In this document: one piece after another, positions 34,802 to 43,751 of the stretch
Layout of the letters: each line of letters begins with the position of its first letter
Position numbering within the stretch: position 1 is the stretch's first letter
Assembly: GCF_002585305.1 (NCBI RefSeq)
Contig: NZ_NUNF01000031.1
Location: 22,572-74,187, forward strand
DNA from: Bacillus sp. AFS037270
GTDB lineage: Bacteria > Bacillota > Bacilli > Bacillales_B > DSM-18226
Length of the DNA: 51,616 nt
Reading direction: 5' to 3'
Notes under the pieces: generated by a model
Databases searched by the model: none
Told to the model about the DNA's origin: nothing
The model's input: the letters and a program-made list of their open reading frames with translations, nothing else
Made by a program: the position numbers and the translations under genes

Positions 34802-36493
34802 ATGATGAAAAGAAAGAGACTTCGGTTTGGAATTATATCTGACAGTGAAAACATCGAGGATTGGCAAAAAAGCTGTTTAAAAAAAATGCTAGAATTAGAA
34901 AGTGTTGAAGCAGGCTTGTTCATCTTGTTAAATACTAAAAAAAGTAAGCAAAAGTCGATTCGCACGGGCGCTAGTTTAACTGACTTGGTAAATAACGTTT
35001 CATTCTTAAAATGTGAATCCGTAAAAACGGGGAACATGGAACACCTTCTTATTAAAAAGGATTTGAAAAAAATAGATGAACACAAACTAGATTTTCTATT
35101 AAATTTCAGTTCAAGAAATATTGGTGGAGAGATAATAGATTTGCCTAAATATGGTGTGTGGGTCTTCCAGTATAGTTCTGATTTGCATGAATATATTGGT
35201 GATATTTATAATGATGAGTCGATTACCTTTGCGAGGCTGCTAAAACTTTCTAAAGAAAATAAGAGATTACCTTTAAAGGAAGGTTGTTTTTCAACAATAA
35301 AAGATTCGTTTAAGAAAAATAGGGAGCTTATCACTTCCGCAATATCAAGTTGGCCTGCCTTAGTATGTAGGGACATTTTGAATAACAATGCTGAATATAC
35401 TAACCATCCAGCCACTTTTGTATCAAATCCATATGTTTTGAGACCAAACTTGATACAAATGGGAAAATTTCATTTTAGGATGGTTAATAATAGATGGAAA
35501 AAAATCATCTCAAAACTTTTTTCTTATGAATATTGGAATATTGGAATTGTCCACAAACCAATACATGAGTTTCTTAATGATCCAAAAGCTAATATTGAAT
35601 GGCTAGTTCAAAAGAAGGATTTATATTACGCAGATCCTTTTGCCTATCAGGATGAAAATGGACTTCGAATCTTAATGGAAGAAGTAGATTATCGAGTGGT
35701 TAAAGGGTTTATTAGTGGTGTAAGCGTAAAGGATGATGTAGTAGTATTTGACCAGGCGTTGATGAAATTCCCGTGCCATATGTCATATCCTTTTATACTA
35801 GAGCATAAAAATCAGATATACTGCATACCTGAAACCTCAGAAGCACGAGAGGCTTCTATTTATATGTATAAAGGGTCAAGTAAAGAATGGGAAAAAGTTA
35901 AAACAGTATTAGAAGATTTCCATGCAGTAGATTCAACAATCGTTAAATATGGAGATACTTGGTGGTTATTTTGTACAAAATCGTTTTCAACGGTTCAAAG
36001 TCATAATAATGAATTGCATATCTATTATGCTACGGATTTGTTTGGAGAATGGAAACCGCACATTTTAAACCCAGTTAAAGTTGATATAAGATCATCTCGT
36101 CCTGCTGGGACACCATTTATGGATGAAGGAGTACTCTACCGACCGGCACAGGATTGTTCAAAAACGTATGGGGGAAGAATTGCTATAAATAGAATTAAAA
36201 CATTAACAATTACCCAATTTGAAGAAGAAACAGTTTGTTATATAGAGCCTATGAAAGGCAGCTTGTATCCTGATGGCGTTCATACAATTTCTAGTGCTGG
36301 TGGAATAACGATTATAGATGGAAAACGTTTCGATTATAATTTTCTCCACTTCTTTAGAAAGTTATATAAATATAAACCAGTAAGTTCAGAAACTGTAAAA
36401 GCTGGCAAATTCATAAAAGAACGTGGAGGTAAGAAAAAATGGATAAGGGCAGACCAGGTTGAATCCACTTATCAAGAACATATGAATAAGTAG
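34802..36493 (+). CDS. Formyltransferase-like domain fused to GINT1-type beta-propeller domain
   Basis: The product has 563 residues. The N-terminal about 200 residues resemble a worn formyltransferase (FMT) fold: LDFLLNFSSRNIGGEIIDLP and KYGVWVFQYSSD match the LDxxLRFGF...YGVWSFHHGD pattern, but the catalytic-type H/D loop is changed. From about 240 a beta-propeller like the N-terminal domain of glucosamine inositolphosphorylceramide transferase follows: YYADPFAYQ, MSYPFILEH, CIPETSEA, WWLFCTKS and RPAGTPFMDEGVLYRPAQDC. Such fusions occur in polysaccharide and lipopolysaccharide loci and may act on amino sugars. The activity is not established. AGGAGTG lies 5 bases before the ATG. Confidence 0.75.
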   Translation: MMKRKRLRFGIISDSENIEDWQKSCLKKMLELESVEAGLFILLNTKKSKQKSIRTGASLTDLVNNVSFLKCESVKTGNMEHLLIKKDLKKIDEHKLDFLLNFSSRNIGGEIIDLPKYGVWVFQYSSDLHEYIGDIYNDESITFARLLKLSKENKRLPLKEGCFSTIKDSFKKNRELITSAISSWPALVCRDILNNNAEYTNHPATFVSNPYVLRPNLIQMGKFHFRMVNNRWKKIISKLFSYEYWNIGIVHKPIHEFLNDPKANIEWLVQKKDLYYADPFAYQDENGLRILMEEVDYRVVKGFISGVSVKDDVVVFDQALMKFPCHMSYPFILEHKNQIYCIPETSEAREASIYMYKGSSKEWEKVKTVLEDFHAVDSTIVKYGDTWWLFCTKSFSTVQSHNNELHIYYATDLFGEWKPHILNPVKVDIRSSRPAGTPFMDEGVLYRPAQDCSKTYGGRIAINRIKTLTITQFEEETVCYIEPMKGSLYPDGVHTISSAGGITIIDGKRFDYNFLHFFRKLYKYKPVSSETVKAGKFIKERGGKKKWIRADQVESTYQEHMNK

Positions 36494-36494
36494 A

Positions 36495-36539
36495 CAACAG
36501 ACCTTGACGTGGTTTGGTAGGTTGTTGAATTATTTTTTC
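36495..36539 (+). terminator. Possible internal terminator/attenuator
   Basis: CAACAGACCT and AGGTTGTTG form an imperfect stem with one bulge and a 14-base loop, followed by AATTATTTTTT. It would lower transcription of the later genes, and a SinR-type site follows at once. Confidence 0.5.
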
Positions 36540-36540
36540 G

Positions 36541-36570
36541 TCAAAACGTTCCATATTAAGAACGTTTTGA
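36541..36570 (+). promoter_or_regulatory. Inverted repeat containing a GTTC-N8-GAAC site
   Basis: TCAAAACGTTC and GAACGTTTTGA are 11-bp perfect arms with an 8-base loop. The core GTTC (36548) to GAAC (36563) spacing is the same as in the three other SinR-type sites, but the inner bases differ from GTTCTYT. No T-run follows, so it is not a normal terminator. No good promoter is seen beside it. Confidence 0.5.
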
Positions 36571-36645
36571 AGGTTATATAAGAACGGAAGATCGTAATCA
36601 AACTACCGTCCCTTACCTAAAGGCTTGATCGGAAGGAGAATTAAA

Positions 36646-38043
36646 ATGAATGAAGACTATAAGGGGAGCTATGTAAAATTCATTTTGGCTATAGTTGATA
36701 TTGCGTTAGTATATGCGGGGTTTTTCTTATCGAATAAATTATTACAACAATTTTCAATATTGCAGACAGGGGTAAAAAATGATTTTTCAAAGTTAATTGT
36801 GCTTTCGGCTTGCTCTGTTTTTGTAATGTACTTTTATGACCTATATGCAGATTGGAGAAGAAAAAGTTCCCAACATTTAGTTTATTCAATTGTACTGTCA
36901 ATGGTGATTTTCACAGGTTTTGAATTAATAATAACAGAATGGTCATCCTACCTATCTTATCCGATAAGTTACATTATTTTAGCATTTCTTATTCAAACGA
37001 TTTTATTGGTCTCTACGCGGATTGGTATTTGGTATGTGAATAAGAAATTATTCGGTAAGAAGAAAGTCTATATTATCGAGGAAGATTCAAATACAAGCCT
37101 CCATTTAGCTGAAAAATTTCTAAATCATGATAAAGGATGGTTTGAAATAGAGGGATTCGTCTCGATAGCAAAAAAAGGGCTAATTCCGGATTATGTAAAA
37201 CAATGTGATCTTATCCTGATTAGTCCAACTATAAATAATAAGGATAAAGAGGAAATTATAAACCTATGTATCCAGTATGGAAAAGAAGTTATGATGGTAC
37301 CGCAATTTTTTGAATTATCTGTACTTAGTGCGAATACCCAGCAAATTGATGATATGCTTGTGGTTTCAATAAAGCCTCCACAGCTTAGTGTAAGTCAACA
37401 ATTTTACAAACGAATGTTTGATATCATTGTATCTTTCATTATCTTAGTAATCACAAGTCCTTTTTTTCTAGTTTTATTCCTTTTAATACCACTCACTTCA
37501 AGAGGAGCAGCACTTTATAAACAAGAGCGTATAGGATTAAATGGTAAACCATATTCCATTTATAAGTTTAGAAGTATGGTTCAAGATGCTGAAAAAAGAA
37601 CAGGTCCAGTACTGGCTTTGGATAGAGATCCAAGAATTACGCTAATTGGAAGGTTCATAAGGGCTGTTCGTTTAGATGAACTTCCACAGTTATTAAATGT
37701 CATTAAAGGTCAAATGAGCTTAGTAGGGCCAAGACCAGAAAGAGAGTTTTTCATTAGCCAATTTAAACAAAAGTACCCTGAATATTCCTATCGGTTGAAA
37801 GTGAAGCCAGGGATAACCGGCTTAGCGCAGGTGTTAGGAAATTATACTACTCCTGTAGATGATAAATTGCGTTTTGATTTACTGTACGTTCGTAATTATT
37901 CGTTTTGGCTGGATTTAAAAATCCTCTTTCAAACCTTTAGAGTTGTTCTTCAACGTGAACAAGCACAAGGAGTAAAAGAAACCAATATTCAGAACCAGAA
38001 AATACTAAAAACTCTTGAACAAACGAAAGTAATTAATCATTAG
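36646..38043 (+). CDS. Polytopic undecaprenyl-phosphate phosphoglycosyltransferase (WbaP/CpsE-like)
   Basis: The product has 465 residues from the ATG at 36646 (GGAAGGAG 8 bases upstream). Four or five N-terminal membrane helices (about 10-135) and a Rossmann-like middle domain precede the C-terminal sugar-transferase domain (from about 255): YKFRSM, RLDELPQLLNVIKGQMSLVGPRPE and KPGITGLAQV. It transfers a sugar-1-phosphate from a UDP-sugar to undecaprenyl phosphate, the committing step. It is one of two such enzymes here; the other is EpsL-like at 41158. Confidence 0.92.
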   Translation: MNEDYKGSYVKFILAIVDIALVYAGFFLSNKLLQQFSILQTGVKNDFSKLIVLSACSVFVMYFYDLYADWRRKSSQHLVYSIVLSMVIFTGFELIITEWSSYLSYPISYIILAFLIQTILLVSTRIGIWYVNKKLFGKKKVYIIEEDSNTSLHLAEKFLNHDKGWFEIEGFVSIAKKGLIPDYVKQCDLILISPTINNKDKEEIINLCIQYGKEVMMVPQFFELSVLSANTQQIDDMLVVSIKPPQLSVSQQFYKRMFDIIVSFIILVITSPFFLVLFLLIPLTSRGAALYKQERIGLNGKPYSIYKFRSMVQDAEKRTGPVLALDRDPRITLIGRFIRAVRLDELPQLLNVIKGQMSLVGPRPEREFFISQFKQKYPEYSYRLKVKPGITGLAQVLGNYTTPVDDKLRFDLLYVRNYSFWLDLKILFQTFRVVLQREQAQGVKETNIQNQKILKTLEQTKVINH

Positions 38044-38116
38044 AAATACTTTGGTGTTACTAGGTTATAAGAACTGTGACGAAGTCTATTTTAGAGAATA
38101 GGGTGGGGAAATAAAA

Positions 38117-38887
38117 ATGGAAAACTCATCTGGAGCTACAGTTTCAATTATTACTCCTATGTATAACGCTGTAAGATTTATAGCAGAAACAATTCATTCC
38201 GTCAAGGCACAGACTTTTACAAACTGGGAAATGATTGTTGTGGATGATTGTTCATCAGATGATACGGTTGATATTGTGAAGAAAGAAATGGAATATGATT
38301 CGAGAATAAAGTTATTAGAACTAAAAAGAAATAGTGGGCCTGCCAGTGCTCGAAACCAAGCTATTAGTGCTGCAAACGGAGATTTTCTTGCTTTTCTAGA
38401 TAGTGATGATCTTTGGCTTCCTCAAAAATTAGAAAAACAGCTAATATTTATGGAAAAAAATAATCTCGCATTTTCTTATACAGATTACAGAATTATGACC
38501 GAAGTTGGGGAGAGAACTGATATTGTTTTCAAAGTCCCGGCTAAGATTGAATATAAGACCTTATTAAAAAATACAATGATTGGAACCCTAACGGTGATGC
38601 TGGATAAAAGGAAGGTTGGAAGGGTACAAATGCCATTACATCGTGATTGCTCAGAGGATTTTGGATTATGGCTTTCTATCCTCTCAACAGGAATTGATGC
38701 ATATGGCTTGAATGAGGAGTTAGCAATTTATAGAAAGTGTGAAAATTCTCTTTCAAGCAATAAACTAAAATCTGCTCAGAAAACATGGAATACGTACAGG
38801 AAGGTAGAAAAGATTAATATCCCTTCAGCTTTATGGTACTTTGCTAATTATTCTATCAATGCCTTTATGAAACATTCAAAGGCATAG
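38117..38887 (+). CDS. Glycosyltransferase family 2 protein
   Basis: The product has 256 residues of the GT-A fold: VSIITPMYNAVRFIAETI at the N-terminus, VVDDCSSDDT (about 40-49), and the metal-binding FLDSDDLWLP (about 91-100). C-terminal CSEDFGLWLSIL is typical of WaaE/WcaA-like enzymes. It adds one sugar to the repeat unit; the donor is unknown. GGGTGGGGA lies before the ATG. Confidence 0.9.
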   Translation: MENSSGATVSIITPMYNAVRFIAETIHSVKAQTFTNWEMIVVDDCSSDDTVDIVKKEMEYDSRIKLLELKRNSGPASARNQAISAANGDFLAFLDSDDLWLPQKLEKQLIFMEKNNLAFSYTDYRIMTEVGERTDIVFKVPAKIEYKTLLKNTMIGTLTVMLDKRKVGRVQMPLHRDCSEDFGLWLSILSTGIDAYGLNEELAIYRKCENSLSSNKLKSAQKTWNTYRKVEKINIPSALWYFANYSINAFMKHSKA

Positions 38888-38934
38888 AGATGGTGGTTTA
38901 TCGGCTTGATTGAAGGAAAAGAGGGGAAGAAAAT

Positions 38935-39990
38935 ATGGAAAGTGGAAGAAGAAGGCTTTCGTATGTACAGATTTCAAGAGCAATAGCTATCTTATTTGTT
39001 CTTTTAGGACATGTGAATATTTTATTTTATACAAAATATAAATACGACTGGTTTAATATGGGGGAGTGGGATAGAACGGGAGGTGTCGACTTCTTTTTTA
39101 TCGTTACTGGTTTTATGATTTATTACCTTTATCATAAACATGCTGGTGTGCCCGGAAAGACAAAGGAATTTATCTTAAAGCGTGTGATTAGAATTTATCC
39201 CGTTTACTGGTTGTTTACCTTAATTTTAATATCTCTTACTTTTTTATTTCCTTCAAAGTTCGAAGGGTATTCTGGGGAACTAATCATAAAGTCAATGATT
39301 ATCTTGCCACCTATACCCATTCTCGATTCAGCTTGGTCACTTTGTCATGTCATGTTTTTTTATCTATTATTTAGTGCCTTTCTCTTCAGGCCTAAAATCT
39401 TTAAACCTATTATATTTTTGTGGATTGTGGCAACAGTCTTAATCGAATTAAAAATTGTTCCTTATCCAGAGAAATCCTTTATCTTTAGCTTTAGTAGTTT
39501 GGAAATTCTTTTCGGATGTTTGGTTGCTCATTTGACACTTAACTATGATTTTAAACATTCTACCCTTTTTATATCAATAGGACTTTTAGGATATTTAGCG
39601 GTTTGGATAAATAACATCTACAACTTTATGCATTTACATGGACCTACATTCTTTTCTGTATTTTCCATGATTCTAATGCTTGGGATTTCAGAAAAAGATA
39701 AGAAAGATAGAAAAGTACCAAAATTACTTTCATTTTTGGGAGATGCCTCCTATTCAATTTATATTGCCCATGCATCATTATTGCATCTCTTTCTTTATTT
39801 ATTGGTAAAAATTCATTTGGTCAGTTTATTAGGCTACTTTTTTTCAATGTCTATTGTCATTATCTTAACTGTAATAACTTGCTGCTTTGTCTATAAAATT
39901 GTTGAAAAGCCCATGTCAAGATATTTAAGAAGGATAATATTTATGAAAAAGACTAGATCATTAGAGGTTACTATAGGGATTGCAAAATAA
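38935..39990 (+). CDS. Membrane acyltransferase family 3, tandem copy 1
   Basis: The product has 351 residues with about ten membrane helices. The N-terminal ISRAIAILFVLLGHVNI carries the R-x10-H signature of O-acyltransferases (AT3, OafA-like). TGGVDFFFIVTGFMIYY and a C-terminal SYSIYIAHASLL follow. It probably O-acetylates or succinylates the polymer. The usual WTLSxE motif reads WSLCHVMFFY, with Val in place of Glu. The next gene is a close copy. GAGGGGAAG lies before the ATG. Confidence 0.9.
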   Translation: MESGRRRLSYVQISRAIAILFVLLGHVNILFYTKYKYDWFNMGEWDRTGGVDFFFIVTGFMIYYLYHKHAGVPGKTKEFILKRVIRIYPVYWLFTLILISLTFLFPSKFEGYSGELIIKSMIILPPIPILDSAWSLCHVMFFYLLFSAFLFRPKIFKPIIFLWIVATVLIELKIVPYPEKSFIFSFSSLEILFGCLVAHLTLNYDFKHSTLFISIGLLGYLAVWINNIYNFMHLHGPTFFSVFSMILMLGISEKDKKDRKVPKLLSFLGDASYSIYIAHASLLHLFLYLLVKIHLVSLLGYFFSMSIVIILTVITCCFVYKIVEKPMSRYLRRIIFMKKTRSLEVTIGIAK

Positions 39991-40031
39991 TCTCAAATGG
40001 TTCGAATTTCTTTAGAAATGAGGAGAAGTTA

Positions 40032-41090
40032 ATGGAAAGTAGCAATAGGAAGCTCTCCTATGTACAGATTTCAAGGGCGATTGCCATATTATTTGTTCTC
40101 TTAGGGCATGTAAATATTTTGTTTTATACTGATTTTAAGTACAACTGGTTTCATATGGGAGAATGGAAAAGAACAGGGGGAGTAGATTTCTTTTTTATCG
40201 TTACTGGTTTTATGATTTATTATATATATCATAAGCATACTGGTGTTCCAGGTAAAGCTGCTGAATTTTTTTTGAAGCGATTAATTAGAATTTACCCAAT
40301 GTATTGGATATTTACGTTATTGACTATTGCAGCCTCAATAATCTTTCCGGCTGTCGATGAACCATTCTCTTGGGAGCTCGTTTATAAGTCAATGCTGATC
40401 CTACCATCTGATCCTATTCTAGCTTCAACATGGTCACTTAGCTTTGTCATGTTTTTTTATATCCTATTTACCATGTATATTTACAAACCCAAGGTTTTTA
40501 AACCAGTGATTTTATGCTGGGTATTCGCTCAAGTTTTAATAGAGTTAAACATTATTCCATTTCAAGAAAATTCATTTCTTTTCGACTTTAGCAGCTTAGA
40601 AATTATATTTGGTTGTTTAGTTGCATATTTGACCCTTAACTATAACTTCAGATATTCAACCACGTTAATTTGGGGAGGAATGTTAGGATACCTTGCTGTT
40701 TGGATAAATAATATATACAGTTTTGTTGATATTCAGATGCCTGTTTTCTATTGCCTATTTTCAATGATGTTGATGCTTGGCATTTCAGAGAAAGATAAGA
40801 AACTTCGAAAGGTCCCCAGAGTGCTATCATTCTTAGGAGATGCCTCTTATTCGATTTATATTGCCCATGGACCATTTCTTCAATTTTATATTTTGATATT
40901 AAAAAAGCTAAACTTAGTTGATGCGTTTGGCTATTTTTCTTCAATGGTTATTGTGATTTTATTGACAGTTATTTCTACCTGTTTAGTTTATGTCGTTATT
41001 GAAAAGCCAATTTCTAAATATTTAAGGAGAGTTGTTTTCAAGAAAAAAACTATTACGACTCTAGAATCACCAGTTACCTATGCTAAATAA
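40032..41090 (+). CDS. Membrane acyltransferase family 3, tandem copy 2
   Basis: The product has 352 residues and is very similar to the preceding gene product from end to end (ISRAIAILFVLLGHVNI is identical). The Glu-position motif here reads WSLSFVMFFY, again Val. The N-terminal RKLSYVQ and the C-terminal EKPISKYLRRVVF align with the first copy. Nucleotide similarity is also plain by eye. Divergence lies mainly in the outer loops and mid helices, as expected if each copy acts on a different sugar or position. TGAGGAGAAG lies before the ATG. Confidence 0.9.
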   Translation: MESSNRKLSYVQISRAIAILFVLLGHVNILFYTDFKYNWFHMGEWKRTGGVDFFFIVTGFMIYYIYHKHTGVPGKAAEFFLKRLIRIYPMYWIFTLLTIAASIIFPAVDEPFSWELVYKSMLILPSDPILASTWSLSFVMFFYILFTMYIYKPKVFKPVILCWVFAQVLIELNIIPFQENSFLFDFSSLEIIFGCLVAYLTLNYNFRYSTTLIWGGMLGYLAVWINNIYSFVDIQMPVFYCLFSMMLMLGISEKDKKLRKVPRVLSFLGDASYSIYIAHGPFLQFYILILKKLNLVDAFGYFSSMVIVILLTVISTCLVYVVIEKPISKYLRRVVFKKKTITTLESPVTYAK

Positions 41091-41157
41091 TTTTTGTTGC
41101 ATCGTTCTTTATAGAGGTTTATGTGGAATTTTATAATGAAAACGTTAGGGGAAAACG

Positions 41158-41778
41158 ATGAAAAGAATGTTTGATATTTTTGTGGGTTTGCTCCTACTTT
41201 GTCTGTCTAGCCCAATAATGATTGGAGTTGCGATTATCGTCAGAGTGAAAATTGGTTCTCCTATTCTATTCCAACAGAAACGAGTAGGATATCATGAGGA
41301 AATTTTTACATTATTAAAGTTTAGAACCATGACAAATGAAAAGGATCAAAATGGGGAAGATCTGCCTGACTCCATTCGATTAACAAAAGTAGGACTTTTG
41401 TTAAGACGACTAAGTATGGATGAGTTGCCACAGCTTCTAAATGTAGTAAAGGGGGACATGAGTTTAGTAGGACCACGCCCACTTTTGGTTCGGTATTTAC
41501 CTTATTACACCTTAGAAGAAACGAAAAGGCATACCGTTAGACCAGGAATAACAGGGTATGCACAGATCCATGGCAGGAATGAATTAGATTGGGATAGCAG
41601 ATTAGCTTTAGATGTTAAATACGTAGAAGAACGGTCTTTTCTCTTAGACTTAGGTATTATCTTAAAAACGATAACTAAAACTTTAAAGCGAGAAGGGATT
41701 GCCAATGTACCTGATCAGCTAATGTTGGATTTTGATGTGGAAAGACGGAACAAGGCAAAGGCTTTAAGAGGTGGATAA
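41158..41778 (+). CDS. epsL: EpsL-type monotopic phosphoglycosyltransferase
   Basis: The product has 206 residues: one N-terminal re-entrant membrane segment (about 5-30), then KFRTMTNEKDQNGEDLPD, MDELPQLLNVVKGDMSLVGPRP and RPGITGYAQI. This is the minimal PglC/EpsL form. In B. subtilis EpsL acts with EpsC, EpsN and EpsM on a UDP-diamino-trideoxy sugar. EpsN and EpsC homologues follow within 4 kb. AGGGG lies 7 bases before the ATG. Confidence 0.9.
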   Translation: MKRMFDIFVGLLLLCLSSPIMIGVAIIVRVKIGSPILFQQKRVGYHEEIFTLLKFRTMTNEKDQNGEDLPDSIRLTKVGLLLRRLSMDELPQLLNVVKGDMSLVGPRPLLVRYLPYYTLEETKRHTVRPGITGYAQIHGRNELDWDSRLALDVKYVEERSFLLDLGIILKTITKTLKREGIANVPDQLMLDFDVERRNKAKALRGG

Positions 41779-41784
41779 CAAACA

Positions 41785-42549
41785 ATGGAAATACGAATAG
41801 AGCCCTTTAAAAATAAAGATGTAAAGATAATTCCGAAGTTAATTGAAACAGGCATGGACAAGGATATTTTTCCGCTTACTATTTTTAGTTCTAATGGCTA
41901 TGAGGCCTATTTAAGAAAGCAGCTTAAGATATCTGAGAAAAATCGCAGAGCGAAGTTTTACGCAGCATTTATCGATGATGAATTAGCCGGATATTCTGAA
42001 TGGCGTTATTTAGAAAATAGTCTTTTGTTAAATAATATTTATGTCTCACCTGAATACCGAGGAGTGGGAATAGGTAAATTCCTTCTAGTAAAACATGGAG
42101 CCCAATTATTGGCTGAGTACAAAAAATCTATCATTTCCCTAGATGTTTTTGAGAATAATACTGCTGCAATGAGCTGGTATAAAAAAATGGGTTTTGTTAT
42201 AGAGGATACAACTAGCTGGTATGTTGGTGAACAGTCTTTTTTTCCGGATACTAACTCCTCTAATGAATGTTTTATAGAAAACTATCCAAATGCGGAAGCG
42301 GAACACAAACTTTTTGGTTTTTCAATGCTTACATGCAAAACGAGAAATGGAGTTTACCAGATAGGCAGGATAAAAAGTCAATTTTATCGATTAACCTCTA
42401 CCAATTCTTTACATGATTATGATTTACTACACTGTCTTTATCAGTTAGACCCAACTAGAAAGCTTCTTCTTTTGACTAGTGGAGAAATCTCAAGTCGAAT
42501 TCCGTTCAAAATAGCTTGTAAAAGCAGCCGGATGAATCTAAAGATTTAA
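41785..42549 (+). CDS. GNAT-family N-acetyltransferase
   Basis: The product has 254 residues. The N-terminal GNAT domain (about 1-145) has the acetyl-CoA loop YVSPEYRGVGIGKFLLVKHG (about 90-109) and ENNTAAMSWYKKMGF. The C-terminal 110 residues are of unknown type. It lies between epsL and epsN, where B. subtilis has the left-handed beta-helix acetyltransferase EpsM, and may N-acetylate the UDP-4-amino sugar instead (inference). AGAGGTGG lies about 12 bases before the ATG, 6 bases after the epsL stop. Confidence 0.85.
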   Translation: MEIRIEPFKNKDVKIIPKLIETGMDKDIFPLTIFSSNGYEAYLRKQLKISEKNRRAKFYAAFIDDELAGYSEWRYLENSLLLNNIYVSPEYRGVGIGKFLLVKHGAQLLAEYKKSIISLDVFENNTAAMSWYKKMGFVIEDTTSWYVGEQSFFPDTNSSNECFIENYPNAEAEHKLFGFSMLTCKTRNGVYQIGRIKSQFYRLTSTNSLHDYDLLHCLYQLDPTRKLLLLTSGEISSRIPFKIACKSSRMNLKI

Positions 42550-42609
42550 TTTAATAGACTGTTGCCATGAAAAATTAGTCGATTCCAAAAGATTTTAGGG
42601 GGTAATGTA

Positions 42610-43701
42610 GTGGTCTATAAAATGTTTGATTTAACAGAAAAAGAGAGTTGGCACGAGCTTTTACGAGAGACAGAAAGTCAAGATATTTATTTCACACCCG
42701 AATATTTTGAAATCTATGAAAGGAATGGAGAAGGGGAGGCCAGGCTTTTTGTATACGATAATGGCAAGGATTTTGTCTATTATCCTTTCTTATTAAGAGA
42801 TCTTAGTAACTTATTAATTGTAAAGGAAACATCAAGTAAATATGGGCCATTGTACGATATTACAAGTCCTTACGGTTATGGAGGTCCAATTACCAACGTT
42901 AAGGACGAATCCAATAAAAAGCAACTATTCAATGAATTTGAGGAATCATTTCGTTCTTATTGTTTAAGAAAAAATATTATTACAGAGTTTGTACGATTTC
43001 ACCCCTTAATTCGGAATGACCAGGATTATAAAGATATGGAGTCTACTCTAAATCGCCACACTATTTACGTTGATTTATCCTTGGATTTAGACGAGATATG
43101 GGCCAATTATGATAATAAAAACAGAAATAGGTTACGGAAAGCAAAAGCCAATAATTATTTTACCATTGTCCATAGACCTCCTAATGAATTGGAGAACTTT
43201 ATGAGACTTTATTATAAAACAATGGATAAGAAAAACGCATATGATTATTACTATTTTAAAAAAGACTTTTTTGAAAATAGTGCAGAACTTTTAAAGGATC
43301 AGTTAGAACTAATCGAAGTCGTGATGGAAGATAAGGTTATTATGTCTTGCTTTTTTATGCACTACGGTGATTTTATTCATTATCACTTACTAGGTTCAGA
43401 CGAAGACTATCTAAATTTCTCCCCTAATAATTCCTTAATTCATTATGTTGTGGAATGGGCAAAGGCTAAGGGAAAGAAGGCTTTACATTTAGGAGGAGGA
43501 TATACAGGAGATACGGATACCTTGTATCGTTTTAAAAAGCGATTTAATAAATATGGTGATTTACCCTTTTATATTGGGAAAAAAATCCATAATCAGGAAA
43601 TTTATGATGAACTAATAAAAGACCTGCCTGTTCCTGAAAATTATTTTCCCTTATACAGACATCCGGATTTGGATTTACATATACTTTCTAGTAACAAATA
43701 A
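42610..43701 (+). CDS. FemAB-like GNAT-fold protein (Acetyltransf_6 type)
   Basis: The product has 363 residues; a GTG start follows TTAGGGGGT. The double-GNAT layout of FemX/FemAB proteins is visible: the first half includes TPEYFEIYERNG, the second begins NKNRNRLRKAKANNYF (about 174-189) and contains YHLLGS and ALHLGGGYTG. Such proteins transfer amino acids or acyl groups to lipid-linked or nucleotide sugars. In this position it could add an amino-acid or acyl decoration to the amino sugar. Specificity is unknown. Confidence 0.8.
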   Translation: MVYKMFDLTEKESWHELLRETESQDIYFTPEYFEIYERNGEGEARLFVYDNGKDFVYYPFLLRDLSNLLIVKETSSKYGPLYDITSPYGYGGPITNVKDESNKKQLFNEFEESFRSYCLRKNIITEFVRFHPLIRNDQDYKDMESTLNRHTIYVDLSLDLDEIWANYDNKNRNRLRKAKANNYFTIVHRPPNELENFMRLYYKTMDKKNAYDYYYFKKDFFENSAELLKDQLELIEVVMEDKVIMSCFFMHYGDFIHYHLLGSDEDYLNFSPNNSLIHYVVEWAKAKGKKALHLGGGYTGDTDTLYRFKKRFNKYGDLPFYIGKKIHNQEIYDELIKDLPVPENYFPLYRHPDLDLHILSSNK

Positions 43702-43751
43702 CTTTATTATCAAATCGAGTAAACATGTCTTCAAGGAATGGATGTGAGTTC

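Noticed and set aside
34768..35085. 105-aa minus-strand frame
   Set aside because: Antisense to the formyltransferase/propeller gene, with no signals or recognisable motif.
36541..36570. Terminator at the 11-bp inverted repeat
   Set aside because: No T-run follows on either strand. The GTTC-N8-GAAC spacing fits an operator better; the terminator-like hairpin is the preceding one at 36495-36539.
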